64,000 bases of DNA, taken from NCBI RefSeq assembly GCF_000002425.4, contig NC_037255.1:2177847-2241846 (forward strand). The letters run 5' to 3'. The DNA is from Physcomitrium patens. Taxonomy: Eukaryota > Streptophyta > Bryopsida > Funariales > Funariaceae. Position numbers and translations under genes: made by a program. Shown one piece after another: positions 11,036-23,589 of the stretch. Within the stretch, counting starts at the first letter, position 1. Each line of letters starts with the position of its first letter. Below the pieces are notes generated by a model. It made no database searches and was not told the origin of the DNA. It was given only the letters and a program-made list of their open reading frames with translations.

Positions 11036-12301
11036 TGTCGGGGTAGAGAGGTTTTGCCTCAAGAATGCATTAGGCTTCTGGCTATCACTAATTGCTCAAT
11101 CAAGCTTAAAATAAGAAAACCCTAATTTTATATATATAATTTCTCCTTTTGGGACAATTACACCAAATACTTAAGTCTTTAATAACCAACAACAACTAAA
11201 ATATGGTAGAAGTACTCTAAAACCTTGTATATCCTTGTGTGGAAATTCTCTCAAATCTCAACACCTCATTACTCTTGATCCAACCGTCCAAACAAGATAA
11301 AAATTTACATGAAGTACTGATATGTTGTTATTAATTTGTACAACAAATTTCAACTGCAATTTCATTGCGGATCTTGAGATATCTTCAAAACCCTAACAGT
11401 CGCTTCAAACCCTAATCTTTATATACCTGCATGAAATTTTCTTCATATCTCACACACCATAGCTCCAAATGCCACGAAACTTATATAAATAGCTTTTTAA
11501 CACAAAATTTTACATTCTCTCAAAGTTTGAGCCAAAATTTCCTTCGAAAACTCAAGTTATGGCTCCTAACACTACTTTGAACAAAACCACTCACTTACTG
11601 CCTTTGATTTGAATGCGTTGTCTTTAACTCCCTATAACTCTTTCACATAAACTCTAAATGCAAAATTTCCTGCGCAAAAGATGTATGTCTTGAAGTTTTT
11701 CTTCCAGCCGCACCTTCCGATCTCTAAAAGCTTCCGTAAGACTCCTCTTAAACTCAAAAGAGTAACAATAGGTCTCAAATTGACACCTTAACTTCAAACG
11801 GCTATAACTTATTCACCCTAACTCCAAACCCTATAAAATTTACACAAAAATTGTAGCCAAAATCCTAAACTTTACAACCCTTGGCTCTGATTTCCTAATG
11901 GCCTCTTGGAAGTCGCCGAAACCCTTATCAAGGTCGCGGGCAGCCTCCTAAAAGTCCATTGGGCATGGATTTCGACCAATGGGGATGAAGATCCTTATTT
12001 CTACCTTCATCCAACCATGCCTTGGTTTCATCCCTCCCAATTAACCTCCTATTAGTTTAAATCTTCATCTTTAGGCTTCTACCTTCTCCCAAGGCTTTAT
12101 ACTAAACATTTAGGTTATATATATATATATATATATATATATTTAATGTCAAAATCAAAAGAAATAAAGAAACAAAGTAAAGTTTCTTATACCAACTTCT
12201 TTTAATTTAATCTACTAGCCACTCTAACACACATCTAGATTTATCAACATATAATATGTTTTAGCTAATTTTTACATTCTGTAAGTATTTACAGTACGAC
12301 A
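11036..12301 (-). repeat. Solo LTR of family B with 4-bp duplication CCGC
   Basis: A 1266-bp LTR with plus-strand ends TGTCGGGG...ACAGTACGACA. It is flanked by CCGC at 11032-11035 and 12302-12305. Removing it and one CCGC rejoins copia codons (DAGYKSD on minus). The inverted repeat CTGTAA/TTACAG lies at 12279-12294. It contains a TA microsatellite at about 12115-12142. Confidence 0.9.
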
Positions 12302-12509
12302 CCGCATCACAATATCCAACCAATTTTGGATTTGCAGATTTTGTATAGTATAATCTCAAGTCTTTAGTACCTTTTAAATAATGTAATAAATATTTGATGC
12401 CATTTCAATATCGTAGTATTAGACGTGCACTATATCTTGCAAGAACACTAATTACAAATGCAATATCTAGTCTTATAGATTTAGCCAAATATAAAAGTCC
12501 TCCAACCAT

Positions 12510-14346
12510 TGTCGTAATACGTGAAGTCTTGCTTGAGAATGCTCCGAGCACTTGGCTATGGTAGGAAGAATGGAAATTTCAATAACAAAATCTTAATTCT
12601 AATAGAATACTAATAATGCTTTAATTAGACCATAATAATGCTAAGTAAGCTTAATCAAATTCAAAAAACCTTAAAGAAATTTCAAACAAAAAATAAGAAT
12701 TTTTAAAGAAATATTAGAAGGATCACCAATATCACTCAAATACATCTCAACTCAATCTTAATTTAATTCTACTTAAAATCCTATTGAACTTCATTCAAAC
12801 TTTAGGCCAAAATTAATTGAATCTTAAATCTTAATAATATACTAAATCTTAAATAAAACCCTAAAAAAACCTTAAACCAAACCCTAATCAAATCCTAAAC
12901 CAAATCCTAACCAAATTCTAAACCAAACTTTAACCCTAAATCAAACCCTAACCAAACTCTAATCCAAATTCTAAATCCTAAATCAAATCCTAACCAAATC
13001 CTAATCTAAATTCTAAATCCTAAATCAAATCCTAACCAAATCCTAATCAAATCCTAAACCCTAAATAAAACCCTAACCAAATCCTAAATCCTAAAGAAAA
13101 TCCTAACCAAATCCTAAACCAAACTCTAAATCCTAAATAAATCTTAAATTCCAAATCCTAAATCCTAAATCAAATCCTAATCCAAATCCTAAATCCTAAA
13201 TAAATCCTTAATTCCAAAACCTAAATAAAAACTTAAACCCTAAATCAAACCCTAATCCAAATCCTAAACCCTAAACCAAACCCTAATCAAATCTTAAACC
13301 AAACCATAGTAATTCCTATAACAAATTTAAACCTCAATAACTAATGAATAAACCGTTGATCTTACTTCAAATTTTGCACACTTCTAAAAAAATAAGTTAA
13401 AAACAAGCCAAAAAAAATTGAAAAGGATGAGAGTTACCAAATTGACAATAACCTCAAAAATGTGCTCGGATATTGGCCAGCCTCCTTCTCCAATCGTGAT
13501 GCAAATCTTCCAGAGCTAATATCTCTCCTATGCACCGTTCGATTGATCTCAAAATTCTTATACACATAGAAAATCAAGTCTAATATTCTCTCATATAAGT
13601 TTCACTCGAATCCAACTAGTAGATTACAAGAAATCTTAAAAATCCTCACTGAACCTAAAGTTCTACTTTCTAAGACCTTGATCCACGTAAACCTCAATAT
13701 TCCTCAATTCAACCGTTGGATTGAGCTCAAATTCACAACACGTATTAAACACAACTATAACCATAAACCTAAAAAATTTCATCCATAGATCTATTACAAA
13801 ACTCTTGAAATCACCCAAAATATAAACCCTATTTTATTTCATAAAATCCAAGTCATCCAAAACAAACCTTGACTTTGCAAAGCTCTTACAAAGTTATATA
13901 AACTCCAAATGACCCAAAATCAATGCCTATAGAAACCTTATTCAATCAGCTATCAAATCTTACTCTCCCATTTGCCAAAGAGTCTTAGAGTCGTCGTCGA
14001 AACTCAGTTTTTAGCCTCGGGGTCTGATTTTGATCCTGTTTCATAATCGGCCCTCTCCGGATATCAACATCTAGTTTTTTTAAGTAATTTTTACTAGAAT
14101 TTACTCTTAATTTCTTCCTTAAGATGTCTTTATTATTTATTTTTCCAATCTACCTTATTTTGCCTTATTTTTGGTCCTACAAAGTAAGTAGAAGCTATTT
14201 TTTCTAAAAGGACAGCATTACTATTAAAAGTTTTACTACCTTCTTATCTTTTATCCATATTTTTCTATCTTTTCTTTTAACTTGGCTCTTCTATAATAAG
14301 ATCCATATTATCATCTCTCACCATATAGTCGTGTTACAACACGACA
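12510..14346 (-). repeat. Solo LTR of type B' in copia
   Basis: An 1837-bp insertion with ends TGTCG...CGACA. Its first ~40 bp align base for base with family B (both carry TTGC...AGAATGC...TGGCTAT), but the rest differs. The right end contains the perfect palindrome GTCGTGTT/AACACGAC at 14328-14345. Flanks are CCAT (12506-12509) and CCGC (14347-14350), which fits one CCGC duplication after two decay-type transitions. Excision restores the copia frame LAAVGGLLYLA on minus. It holds a telomere-like array at 12840-13310. Confidence 0.82.
12840..13310. repeat. Degenerate telomere-like array in LTR B'
   Basis: A run of short units such as CCCTAAA, CCCTAACCAAA and AAATCCTAAATC, related to the plant telomere strand CCCTAAA but with variable spacers. 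The first C is often T. A second, independent copy sits at 22600-23300 in the other B' LTR, so the array belongs to the LTR and is not a telomere remnant. Confidence 0.8.
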
Positions 14347-15694
14347 CCGCTGCGAGGTTTAGATATTGATCTCCCAATATTTCTTCCTCTTCCTCATATA
14401 GGCAGTAAAGATCATGACCATCATGACCACATTCAACCATTGGTGTGGAAAATGGATAAGTATCAATCATATTGAATCTCCACAAGATTTTTCTAATACA
14501 CATTAGTTGGTAGAAAAAAATACTGCCATGTGTGAGATACAGAATCTGAAGACCAATACAGAAAGTTATTTTTTCTAGCATTTTTATCTCAAATTTACAT
14601 ACAAGTAGGTTAGTAGATACAACACATGTAGATTTATTGCCCACTAGGTTAAGATCATCAACATATATAGCGATGATCACAAAACTAGTTTTATCTCATT
14701 TAATAAACAAACAAAGAATTAGTGGATCACTTACAAATTTATGTGTAATTAAATAATCTTGAAGACATTGATACCACATATGTTTGGATTGTTTTAAACC
14801 ATACATGGACTTACGTAATTTAATACCATGATATTGTCTTGGAGTAAGTCGATTTAGAGTTTTTATATCTAAGCTAGGTGGAACTTTCATATAAATATTT
14901 GCATCAAGAGAACCATATAGATATGCAATTACTACATCCATCAGATGTATCTCAAGGGTGGTATGAACTACCATTCCAATAATATATCAAAATTTAATTG
15001 AATCCATGACTAGAGAATATGTGGATTCATAATTAATGCCAAATCATTGAGTAAATTCTTAAGCAACAAGACGAGCTTTATAGCGGATTATTTCACCTTG
15101 ACCATCTCGCTTACATATTAATACTATCTTATATCGCATAGGATAAGATATAAGAATGTCTATAATTGGACCAAAGACTTTCCTCTTATGCAAGGAAGCA
15201 TACTCCTCCTCAATAGTAGTTTTTTATTTTTATCAATTAGAGCAACTCATCACTTCTTTGATGGTTTGACATTCAGGATCATCTTCCTCACAAAAAAAGG
15301 CTTTTATAATCATACATGTAAATGATTCATCTACAGTGATAGATGGTTTGTATCAAATATCGTCTGTAGTATAATATAGAATAGATAATTCTTTACTCAA
15401 CTTATTTTTATTCCTTCCAATTTGAAGATTATTTTTCATAAGAATTAAAGGTACATTATGCATGGATATATTATTATGAATTGGTGGTCCCATAGAATGA
15501 GTTACAATTTTTTGAGAAATAATACTAGGATTAATCAATATTATAGCTTTCTTCTTATGTAGTTGCTTATCTAGTCCACGAGTTCTTTTAGGTGTTGTTG
15601 TTATAAATTGAGGTATTATAGTTAGTGTCACTACAATCTAAACATGAGCATTTTGAGCCTCATTAATAGGAACTCTTGTAATTTATAGAAATTA

Positions 15695-15977
15695 GATATG
15701 AGTCCTGTAAGTTGAACGCATATTAGAGGTCGTATAGTATGTCGCCACATAGTTCTTAGTTAAGTAGTATATATAGAGACAAGAGTGATCCCTTCTTCAT
15801 TCTTATCAATTCTTTTCTTGCTTTTAATCTAGTTTCAAGAGTCTTATGTTTTTTAATCTTGAACAATAGTCATTCCAATTCTTCCTTGAATATACATACT
15901 TTCTTCTATTTTGTCACTTTCTTTTTGACACAAATTCTAAAAATTTATATATTTTCTTCCAATTTGTGTCCTTGACA
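15695..15977 (+). repeat. Left-truncated family A LTR of A3
   Basis: The right half of an A LTR starts near 15695 in the segment TTAGAGGTCGTATAG and ends TTGACA at 15977. A TATA box is at about 15766-15773. The region after it (CTTTTTGACACAAATTC) is a subfamily variant also found at 43199-43392. The start-site stem is weaker here. Confidence 0.8.
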
Positions 15978-18445
15978 GATTGACAAGAGTGCACATATAA
16001 TATCAAAGCTTTATCTTTTCTTGATTAAGAGTAGATTATCCCTTTTTTTTGATAAAATATAAGCATATTAGAAGTTGTAGAATACCTTCTTTTAAACTGA
16101 TATTGTTTCTAGATTTTTTTTTCTTTATTCTTGAATATTGTATTTTTTGAGAATACACACCTTTTTTTTTATTGTGCTAATATGGCAGAGCTTGCTGAAA
16201 TGAAGAGTGCAATGGCTCAAATGCAAGAACAAATGAGAGAGTTAATGCTTACAATATATCAAATCAATTTACTACCACAAGAAATAACAAGATTATCAAG
16301 CAATGAAGATATAGAGATGATTGAAGTTTCTTCAATATCTACACCAACCTATACTATTATTTTTATAATAAAATATTGTTCAAGTTTTAAAAAATCAAAA
16401 ATTAGATTGCTTGAGAAGTTTGATAGCATAAGATCTAAGTTTTGAGGATTCATCAATGAGGTACATTTGGTGATTGAATTAAAATATCAAAGTTATCCAA
16501 TTCAAAGATCACAAGTTAGGTTTATTGGAACACTACTTTCAAGTTCTACTTTATGATGGTTCATATCATTTCTTGAATAACATAATCTAATATTGGATAA
16601 TTTAGAAGTATTCTTAGTAGAGTTTTGATCTATATATAGAGAATATGATACAATCCATATCACAACCAATAAGATTTGTATCTTGTAATAAGGCAATCAA
16701 TCAATGACATTATACACTTCACAATTTTAACAATTATTGATAAATATCAAGTAGAATGATGTAGCAGTCATGAGCCAATTTTTCTATAGAATAGAATATG
16801 AAATAAAGAAATTGATTCTCAATTTACGTGATCCTCAGATATTGAGTCAAGCAATTGACTTTGCTATGAAATGTGATAATTGACTTTTTGAATTTCGATC
16901 TCAAAATTACATAAGGCAACTTCAACATTATTACAATTCAATGATGACACCAACAACTTCTCAATGTCAGCATTTGGAAGTAAAAGACATGTAAATTGAT
17001 GCAATACATTTTAAACCTCTTACCGAACAAGAAAAGACTCATCATTATAAAAAAAGACTATATTTATATTATGAAGAAGCTAAACACATGGTTCAATATT
17101 GTCCAAAGAAATGATACAACTACAAAATGAGGAGTATTACTATCAAAAATGAAAACATGTCAGAAAACAAATTTGTGCAGCTATAATTGGAACCATATGA
17201 CTATAATCTTATACAATTCCTAATGAAGGTCCTATTCTCTCTTCAAAATCTTCTCCTTGTTTTACAATAGATGTACATTTAGGATCTAATAATCATTAAG
17301 CCATTGCCTTAATAGATTCAAGAGCCTCAACTTATTTTTTAGATGAAGAATTTGCTAAAAGTCATAATATACAGTTAGTACACAAAACTAAATCGTACAT
17401 GTAGAAGTCATAGATAATCGTCCATTACCTTTTGAAGATATTACTCATGAAATACTTCCTATAGATGTAGTAATAAATGGTCATAATAGTCATATAATTT
17501 TTAATATAATTAGATTTCCTTCTAATCTAGTCATTTTAGATTTATCATAGCTAGAAAAAAATAATCATGTGATAGATTGGATTTCTTGTAAACTTGACTT
17601 TTTTTCAAACATTATTAAGATTTTTTCTAATCTAGTAGAAAGCCATGAGTCTAGTATAGCCAAACCTGTACTTGTAGGTACAAAAGTTTTTTTACATGCT
17701 ACAGAAAAAAGATCTTTTTTTGTTATTTATGATACATCCATTTTAAATGATGGAAAGATTTCAAGTAAAATTTCAAATCAATATCAAGATTTTTAAGATG
17801 TTTTTGAAAAAAAAATATAGTTATTCTCTGAGAGCATCATCCATATGATTGCTCAATTGATCTTAAAGAAAGAACTCAGCTGCCATTGGTCCAATCTATA
17901 GTTTATCACAAAATGAATTGGATGAATTCAAGAAGTATATTGATGAGAACTTGGCCAAGAATTTCATACACCATTCAAAATCTCCTATACGAGCTCTTAT
18001 TTTATTTGTGAAGAAAAAAGATAGATCATTACAAATGTGTGTGAATTATCGAGGATTCAAGAAGATTACCATCAAGAATAGATATCCTGTACTTTTGATA
18101 TTTGGACTTCTTGATCAATTAAATCAAATTAAGATCTATACAAAAATAGATCTACAAGGAGTATACAATCTAGTCCACATTAAAAAAAGAAAAGAATAGA
18201 AGACTGCATTTTGAACAAGGTGTGGATACTTTAAATATAATGTCATGCCTTTTGGACTCATGAATGCACCAGCTACTTTTCAACATCTTATGAATGATTT
18301 TTTTCATGAGTTTTAAGATGATAATTTTATCTATTACTTAGAAGATATTTTGATCTACTCTAAAAAGAAGAACATGAAGTTCATATTCGTTGTCTGTTAC
18401 AAAAACTTAGAGATGCAAGATTGTATACCAAGATAGAAAAGTAAA
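15978..18445 (+). pseudogene. Family A3 gag-PR-RT relic
   Basis: The leader and gag start at ATG 16182 (MAELAEMKSAMAQMQ). Gag, a decayed CCHC region (about 17050-17115), protease (DSRA near 17310) and RT follow, with many stops. The RT still reads [12 protein letters not shown] and the MPFGL block at about 18245. RT breaks at 18445 after KIEK, where LTR debris begins. This is one of the most AT-shifted copies in the window, which suggests an old insertion. Confidence 0.85.
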
Positions 18446-18789
18446 TATATCATGGAAATAAATATTTATCTCAATAATTACTTATTGAGGTAAATCAAAT
18501 AAATATATTTATTAGATATATGTAAGTATATCAATATTTTTTTGATATGAAAAAGTGTATATATCATGGACATGTACATTTACATCAATATTTGATTAGA
18601 TAGAAGTAGGTAAATATATTCATGTATTTCTAACATGAATCATGGAGGTACTATGCCTACAGCTATGGAATAAGTTTAGAATTTGTAACAAGAAGTTGTG
18701 TAATTAAAGGAAATAAGTAGATCGACCTCACAATAAAATCCAAGGAATTTTGTTTCCATAAGTATAACAGAGATAAGCATTAGTATGCC
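18446..18789 (+). repeat. Family A LTR debris
   Basis: Two left-end LTR fragments (TATCATGGAAATAA near 18451 and ATATCATGGACATG near 18558) resemble the LTR at 26871. After about 18620 the sequence is AT-rich leader-like DNA with no gene. The region separates A3 from the A4 gag. Confidence 0.5.
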
Positions 18790-21700
18790 TGAGAAGTTTA
18801 ATAGAACAAGATCAAAATTTCAAGGATCTTGCAAGAATTCAAGCTCTATCTGAGGTTGTATCCTTTTCAATATCCTAAAGGATTTACTCAAGTTGGATTC
18901 ATAGACGCACTTCTATCAAGAAGTACTCTCTCTTAGTTTACACCTTTAATGGAAAAAGATTTGTGGCTCTTTTATGATTTGAATTTATTCTTAGAAGTAT
19001 TTATGGCAACATTCAGAGAAATTAATCAAGAACGAGTAGTAGAGTCCAAACTCTTATCTTTACAACAAAGATCACGATTAACCACCGCATAAGGTATTGA
19101 ATTCTAAAACCTTGCTTGCGATTTGGACTCGAATGACAAAGCATTCATTTTCAATATGGATTAAAGAATAGTGTCAAAGATTTGTTATTAACAATGCCAA
19201 AAACAAAAAATTTGGAATAATTTATTACTGAAGCCATTACATGCAACAATCAATTATTTAAAAGGCATCAAGAATAAAGACTTGACTGAAGAAGAACAAG
19301 TCAAGTAATAGCAGTAGCTTCCAAATTTTTTAAAACATATTCATCAAAGTTGGAACCAATGCAAATTGATACGATACCTTTTAAAACTTTCACAGAGCAA
19401 AAAGAGACTTGACGTTGTCGTACTGTAAATGCTTACAGTATGTAAAAATTAGTTAAAACATATTATATGTTGATAAATCTAGATGTGTGTTAGAGTAACT
19501 AGTAGATTAAATTAAAAGAAATTGGTATAAGAAACTTTACTTTGTTAGAAGCTAGGATTGTAAAGTTTAGGATTTGGAGAACAATTTGTGTACAAAAATT
19601 AGAAGATTTGGAGTTCGAGTGAAAAAGTTATAACCGTTTGAAGTTAAGGTATTTATTTAAGACATACTGTTACTCTTTTGAGAGTACGAGGAGTTTTACA
19701 GCAGCTTTTGAAGATCAGAAGGTGCGAATGGAACGGCGATTTCAAGGTCTACATCTTTTACAAAAGAATTATTGTTTTTGGAGTTCATATAAAGGAGTTG
19801 TAAGGAATTGAAAGCGACGCTTTCAAAAACAAAAGCAGTAAGTAAGCGGGTTTATTTGTAGTAATGGTTGAAGCCATAACTTGAGTTTTCGGACGAATTT
19901 TTGGCTCAAACTTTTTGAAGAATGTAAAATTTTGTGTTAAAAAGCTATGCATATAAATTTCGTGGCATTTGAGCTTATATTTTTTGAGATATGAAGAAAA
20001 TTTCACGCGGATGTATAAACAAGGGTTTGAAGCGACTGTTAGGGATTTCAAGATATCTCAAGATCTGCAATGAATTTGTAGTTGAAAATTATTATAGAAG
20101 TTAATTAGAATACATCAGTACCTCATGTAAAATTAGAGTTTGTTTGGACGGTCGGATTAAGAGATATGAGGTGTTGAAGTTCGGAAAAATCTCCACATAA
20201 GAATAAACAAGGATTTAGAAGATTTTATCATATTTTGGAAGTTGTGGGTTACTTGAGGATTGTGTATTTGGTGTAATTACTCAGAAAGAAATAAATTATA
20301 TATAAACTTAGGGCTTCCCTTATTTTCAAGATTGATTGAATAATTAGTGATAGCCAGAAGCCCAGCGTTTTTTTGACGCAAACTCTCTCTACCCCGACGT
20401 CGCTAAGAGGGTTTATATTTATAGTATGGAAAAGCTAAGCACAATGTTCAACATTGTCCAAAGAAGCAATATAATTAAAAAATAAAGAGCTCAATTACCA
20501 AAAAAGATAATGTGTCAAAAAATGAGTTTCTTTAGCTACAATAAGAATTGTGTGGCTGAAATTGTATGCAACACCTAATAAAGGTCCTATTCTCTTGTCA
20601 GATCCCTCACCTTGTTTTATAATAGATGTATCTTTAGGACCTAAAAATCACAAAATCCTTGTCTTATTAGATTCAAAAGCCTTAGCCTATTTTATAGACA
20701 AAGATTTTGTCAAAAATCAAAAAATACCTTTAGTCAAAAAAACTAAATCTGTACATGTAGAAGTCATAGATGGTCATTTGTTGTCTTCTAGAAATGTTAT
20801 AAATGAGAATATTTCTTTAGATGTAACAATTAAAGATCATAAAAGTATAGTAGTATTTAATATAATAAGATTTCTTTTCAATCTGGTTATTTTAGGATTA
20901 TTGTAGCTAGAAAAATATAACCATCAAATAGATTAGATTTCTTGTAATCTTAATTTTTTTGGTAGTATAATCCAAGATTGAGTTAACAAAGTAGAAGTAC
21001 AAAATTCTAGTACTTCCAAACCTTTATTGGTAGGTGCGAGAATTTTATATATACTACAAAAGAAGGATCATCTTTTGCTATATATGTTATGTCCATTTTT
21101 AATGGTGAAAAAACATCAAGTAGTATTCCTAGCCAATATGAAGAATTCCAAGACATTTTTTTAAAAAATAATGCAGATATTCTCACAAAGTAATGACCTT
21201 ATGATTATTCAATTGATTTATATGAAAGAGCTCAACCACCATTCCGACCAATCTAGAGCTTATTACAGAATGAGTTGGCTGCATTAAAGGAGTACATTCA
21301 TGAAAACTTAGCAAAGAACTTCACATACCATTCTAAATCCCCAGTTGGAGCTCCTATCTTATTTGTGAAGAAGAAAGATAGATCTTTGCGGATTTGTATA
21401 GATTATTGATGATTCAATAAGATCACCATCAAGAATAGGTATCCTATGCCTTTGATTTCAAGACTTTCTGACGAATTCAATCAAGCAAAGATTTATACCA
21501 AAATAGATCTACAAAGAACATTCATTTTAGTTTGTATCAAAGAAGGAAATGAATGGAAGACTGCTTTTTAAACTAAGTGTGGATATTTTGAATATAATAT
21601 CATACCTTTTGGACTTACAAATACATCAGCCACTTTTCAACATCTTATGAATGATATTTTTTTTTGAGTTGTAGATGATTTTGTCGTTTACTATTTAGCT

Positions 21701-22299
21701 GACATTCTAATCTATTCTAAGAATATAGAAGAACATGAACTTCATGTTTGTCATGAGTTACAGAAACTTAGAGATGCAAGATTATATGCCAAGTTAAGAA
21801 AGTATGTATTCCATATTACTCAAGTTGACTTTTTAGAGTACATCATTTCTAACAAAGGCCTTATGATGGATCTCAAGAAGGTCCGAACTATCATAGATTG
21901 GAAGATTTTAAAAATAATATAAGATGTATAATACTTTTTAGGCTTTACTAATTACTATTGAAACTTCATAAAGAACTTTTCTCAAGTTATAATTCCACTT
22001 ATACATTTGACTTGTAAAGACAAACTTGAGTGGAATAAACAAACAAAAGTATCATTTGATACTTTAAAGCAGGAATTTACTTCTGTACCAATCTTATATT
22101 GTGTTGAATTTTTTAAGGTATTTTTTGTAGAAACAAATGAGTCAGACTTTGCTATGGGTGTTATGTTATTACAAATAGGAATTGATGACAAATTCTATCC
22201 AATAGCTTTCTATTTTAGAAAATTTTTAGCACCCAAATTAATTATGCGATCGATCATAAAGAGTTCTTTGCAATCATAGATTCATTTTAAGAATGGCGT
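18790..22299 (+). pseudogene. Family A4 gag-PR-RT-RNase H relic
   Basis: A divergent chromovirus body. Gag homology starts at about 18790 (PEKFNRTRSKFQG). The CCHC region is split by a solo LTR at 19418-20396 and resumes at 20397-20490. Protease spans 20530-20900 and carries DSK in place of DSG. RT spans about 21250-21910 with MPFGL decayed to IPFGL. RNase H runs 22010-22299 and stops abruptly at the B' LTR. Integrase and chromodomain are missing; the extreme 3' end of what may be the same element resumes at 26802. Confidence 0.82.
19418..20396 (+). repeat. Solo LTR of family B, sense orientation, duplication ACGT
   Basis: It starts TGTCGTACTGTAAATGC with the perfect subterminal stem TACTGTAA/TTACAGTA (19423-19442) and ends CCCCG. 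ACGT is present on both sides (19414-19417 and 20397-20400). Removing the LTR and one ACGT restores the A4 gag knuckle frame. The expected terminal ACA of the LTR is absent, so three bases were lost at this end. At ~980 bp it is shorter than the other copies. Confidence 0.85.
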
Positions 22300-23528
22300 T
22301 GTTATAGTATGTGAAGTCTTGCTTGAAAATGCTCTGGACACCTGATTGTAGAAGATAGAATGAAAATTACAACAATAAAATCCTAACTCGAATAGAATAC
22401 TAAACTCTAATTAGATCATAACAATGCTAAGTAAGCTTTAATCAAATTCAAAGAAACCTCAAAGAAATTACATAGAAACAATAAGAATCTTAAAGAAATA
22501 TTTGAATGATCACAAATATATCTCAAATACATCTCAATTCAATCTTAATTTAATCCTAGTTAAAATCTTATTGGACTTCATTCAAACTTTAGGCCAAAAA
22601 CTAACTAAATCTTAAATTCTAAATAAATCCTAATAAAATTCTAAATTCTAAATCAAATCTTAACCAAACTTTAAACCCTAAACTAAATCCTAACCAAATC
22701 CTTTTTCTAAATTAAATTCTAACCAAATTCTAATCCTAAATCAAATCCTAACCAAATCCTAATCTTAAATCAAATCCTAACCAAATCCTAAACCCTAAAC
22801 CAAATCCTAGCCAAATTTTAAGACCTAAATCAAATCTTAAATCCTAAACCAAATTCTAACCAAATTCTAATCCAAAACCAAACCCTAATCAAACTCTAAC
22901 CCTAAATCAAATCTTTATCAAACCTTAAATCCTAAACCAAATCCTAATCAAATCTTAAATCTTAAATCAAATCCTAAATCTTAAATCAAGTCCTAAATAC
23001 TAAACCAAATCCTAATCAAATCCTAACCAAATTCTAATCTTAAATCAAATTTTAACCAAATCCTAAATCAAATCCTAATCAAATCTTAAATCCTAAATCA
23101 AATCCTAATTAAACCTTAAATCCTAAATCAAATTCTAAATCTCAAATCAAATCCTAATCAAATCTTAAATCCTAAATCAAATCCTAAATCCTAAATCAAA
23201 TCCTAAATCCTAAACCAAATCCTAACCAAATCCTAATCTTAAATCAAATCCTAATCAAATTCTAAACCTTAAATCAAATCCTAACCAAATCCTAAAATTC
23301 TCTTTTCTGAAACTTTGACCTACTTAAACCTCAATAATCCTTAATTCAACCGTTAGATTGAGCTAAGTTTCACAATCCATATTAAGCACAACTATGACTA
23401 TTTATCTACAAAATTTCATTTTTAGATCTAATACGAAACTCTTGAAATCACTAAAAGCATCAACCCTATTTTATTTCACAAAATCCAAGTCATCCAAAAA
23501 TAATCTTGACTTTGTAAAGCTCTTACCC
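22300..23528 (-). repeat. Type B' LTR, truncated
   Basis: It starts TGTTATAGTATGTGAAG, which aligns with the 12510 copy, and carries the same telomere-like array (about 22600-23300). It breaks at 23528 in AAGCTCTTAC, so it lacks the terminal palindrome and CGACA end. It interrupts the RNase H of A4. On minus it follows the family B gag remnant, where a 3' LTR would be expected, but its body does not match the LTR at 25526. Confidence 0.75.
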
Positions 23529-23589
23529 AGTAAGAAACTGAATAGCTACTACTTTTCATTCCATGATTATTACATTTAGAGCAAGTATT

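Larger units (their letters stand above)
11018..15694 (-). mobile_element. Ty1/copia relic, interrupted by two LTR insertions
   Basis: Minus-strand copia pol pieces lie at 11018-11035, 12302-12509 and 14347-15694. Read on minus, the RT has the motif YVDDL at about 14660, and the upstream segment has YMKVPP and SMYGLKQ (14730-14920). The RNase H segment reads LLYLA, then ARYS, NGIKYLLHYLKGT and KLVGYCDAGYKSD. Removing the insertions at 11036-12301 and 12510-14346, each with one 4-bp target copy, restores the reading frame across both joins. The integrase-RT spacer (15353-15631) is degraded. Both ends are lost: the left abuts a family A LTR at 11017 and the right abuts an A LTR fragment at 15695. 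Confidence 0.88.

Noticed and set aside
12600..13300. CRISPR-like repeat array
   Set aside because: Units are short, degenerate and without unique spacers; they are telomere-like microsatellite units in a plant LTR.
12840..13310. Internal telomere or chromosome-fusion site
   Set aside because: The array lies inside an LTR-type insertion with target duplication and recurs in a second copy, so it belongs to the element.
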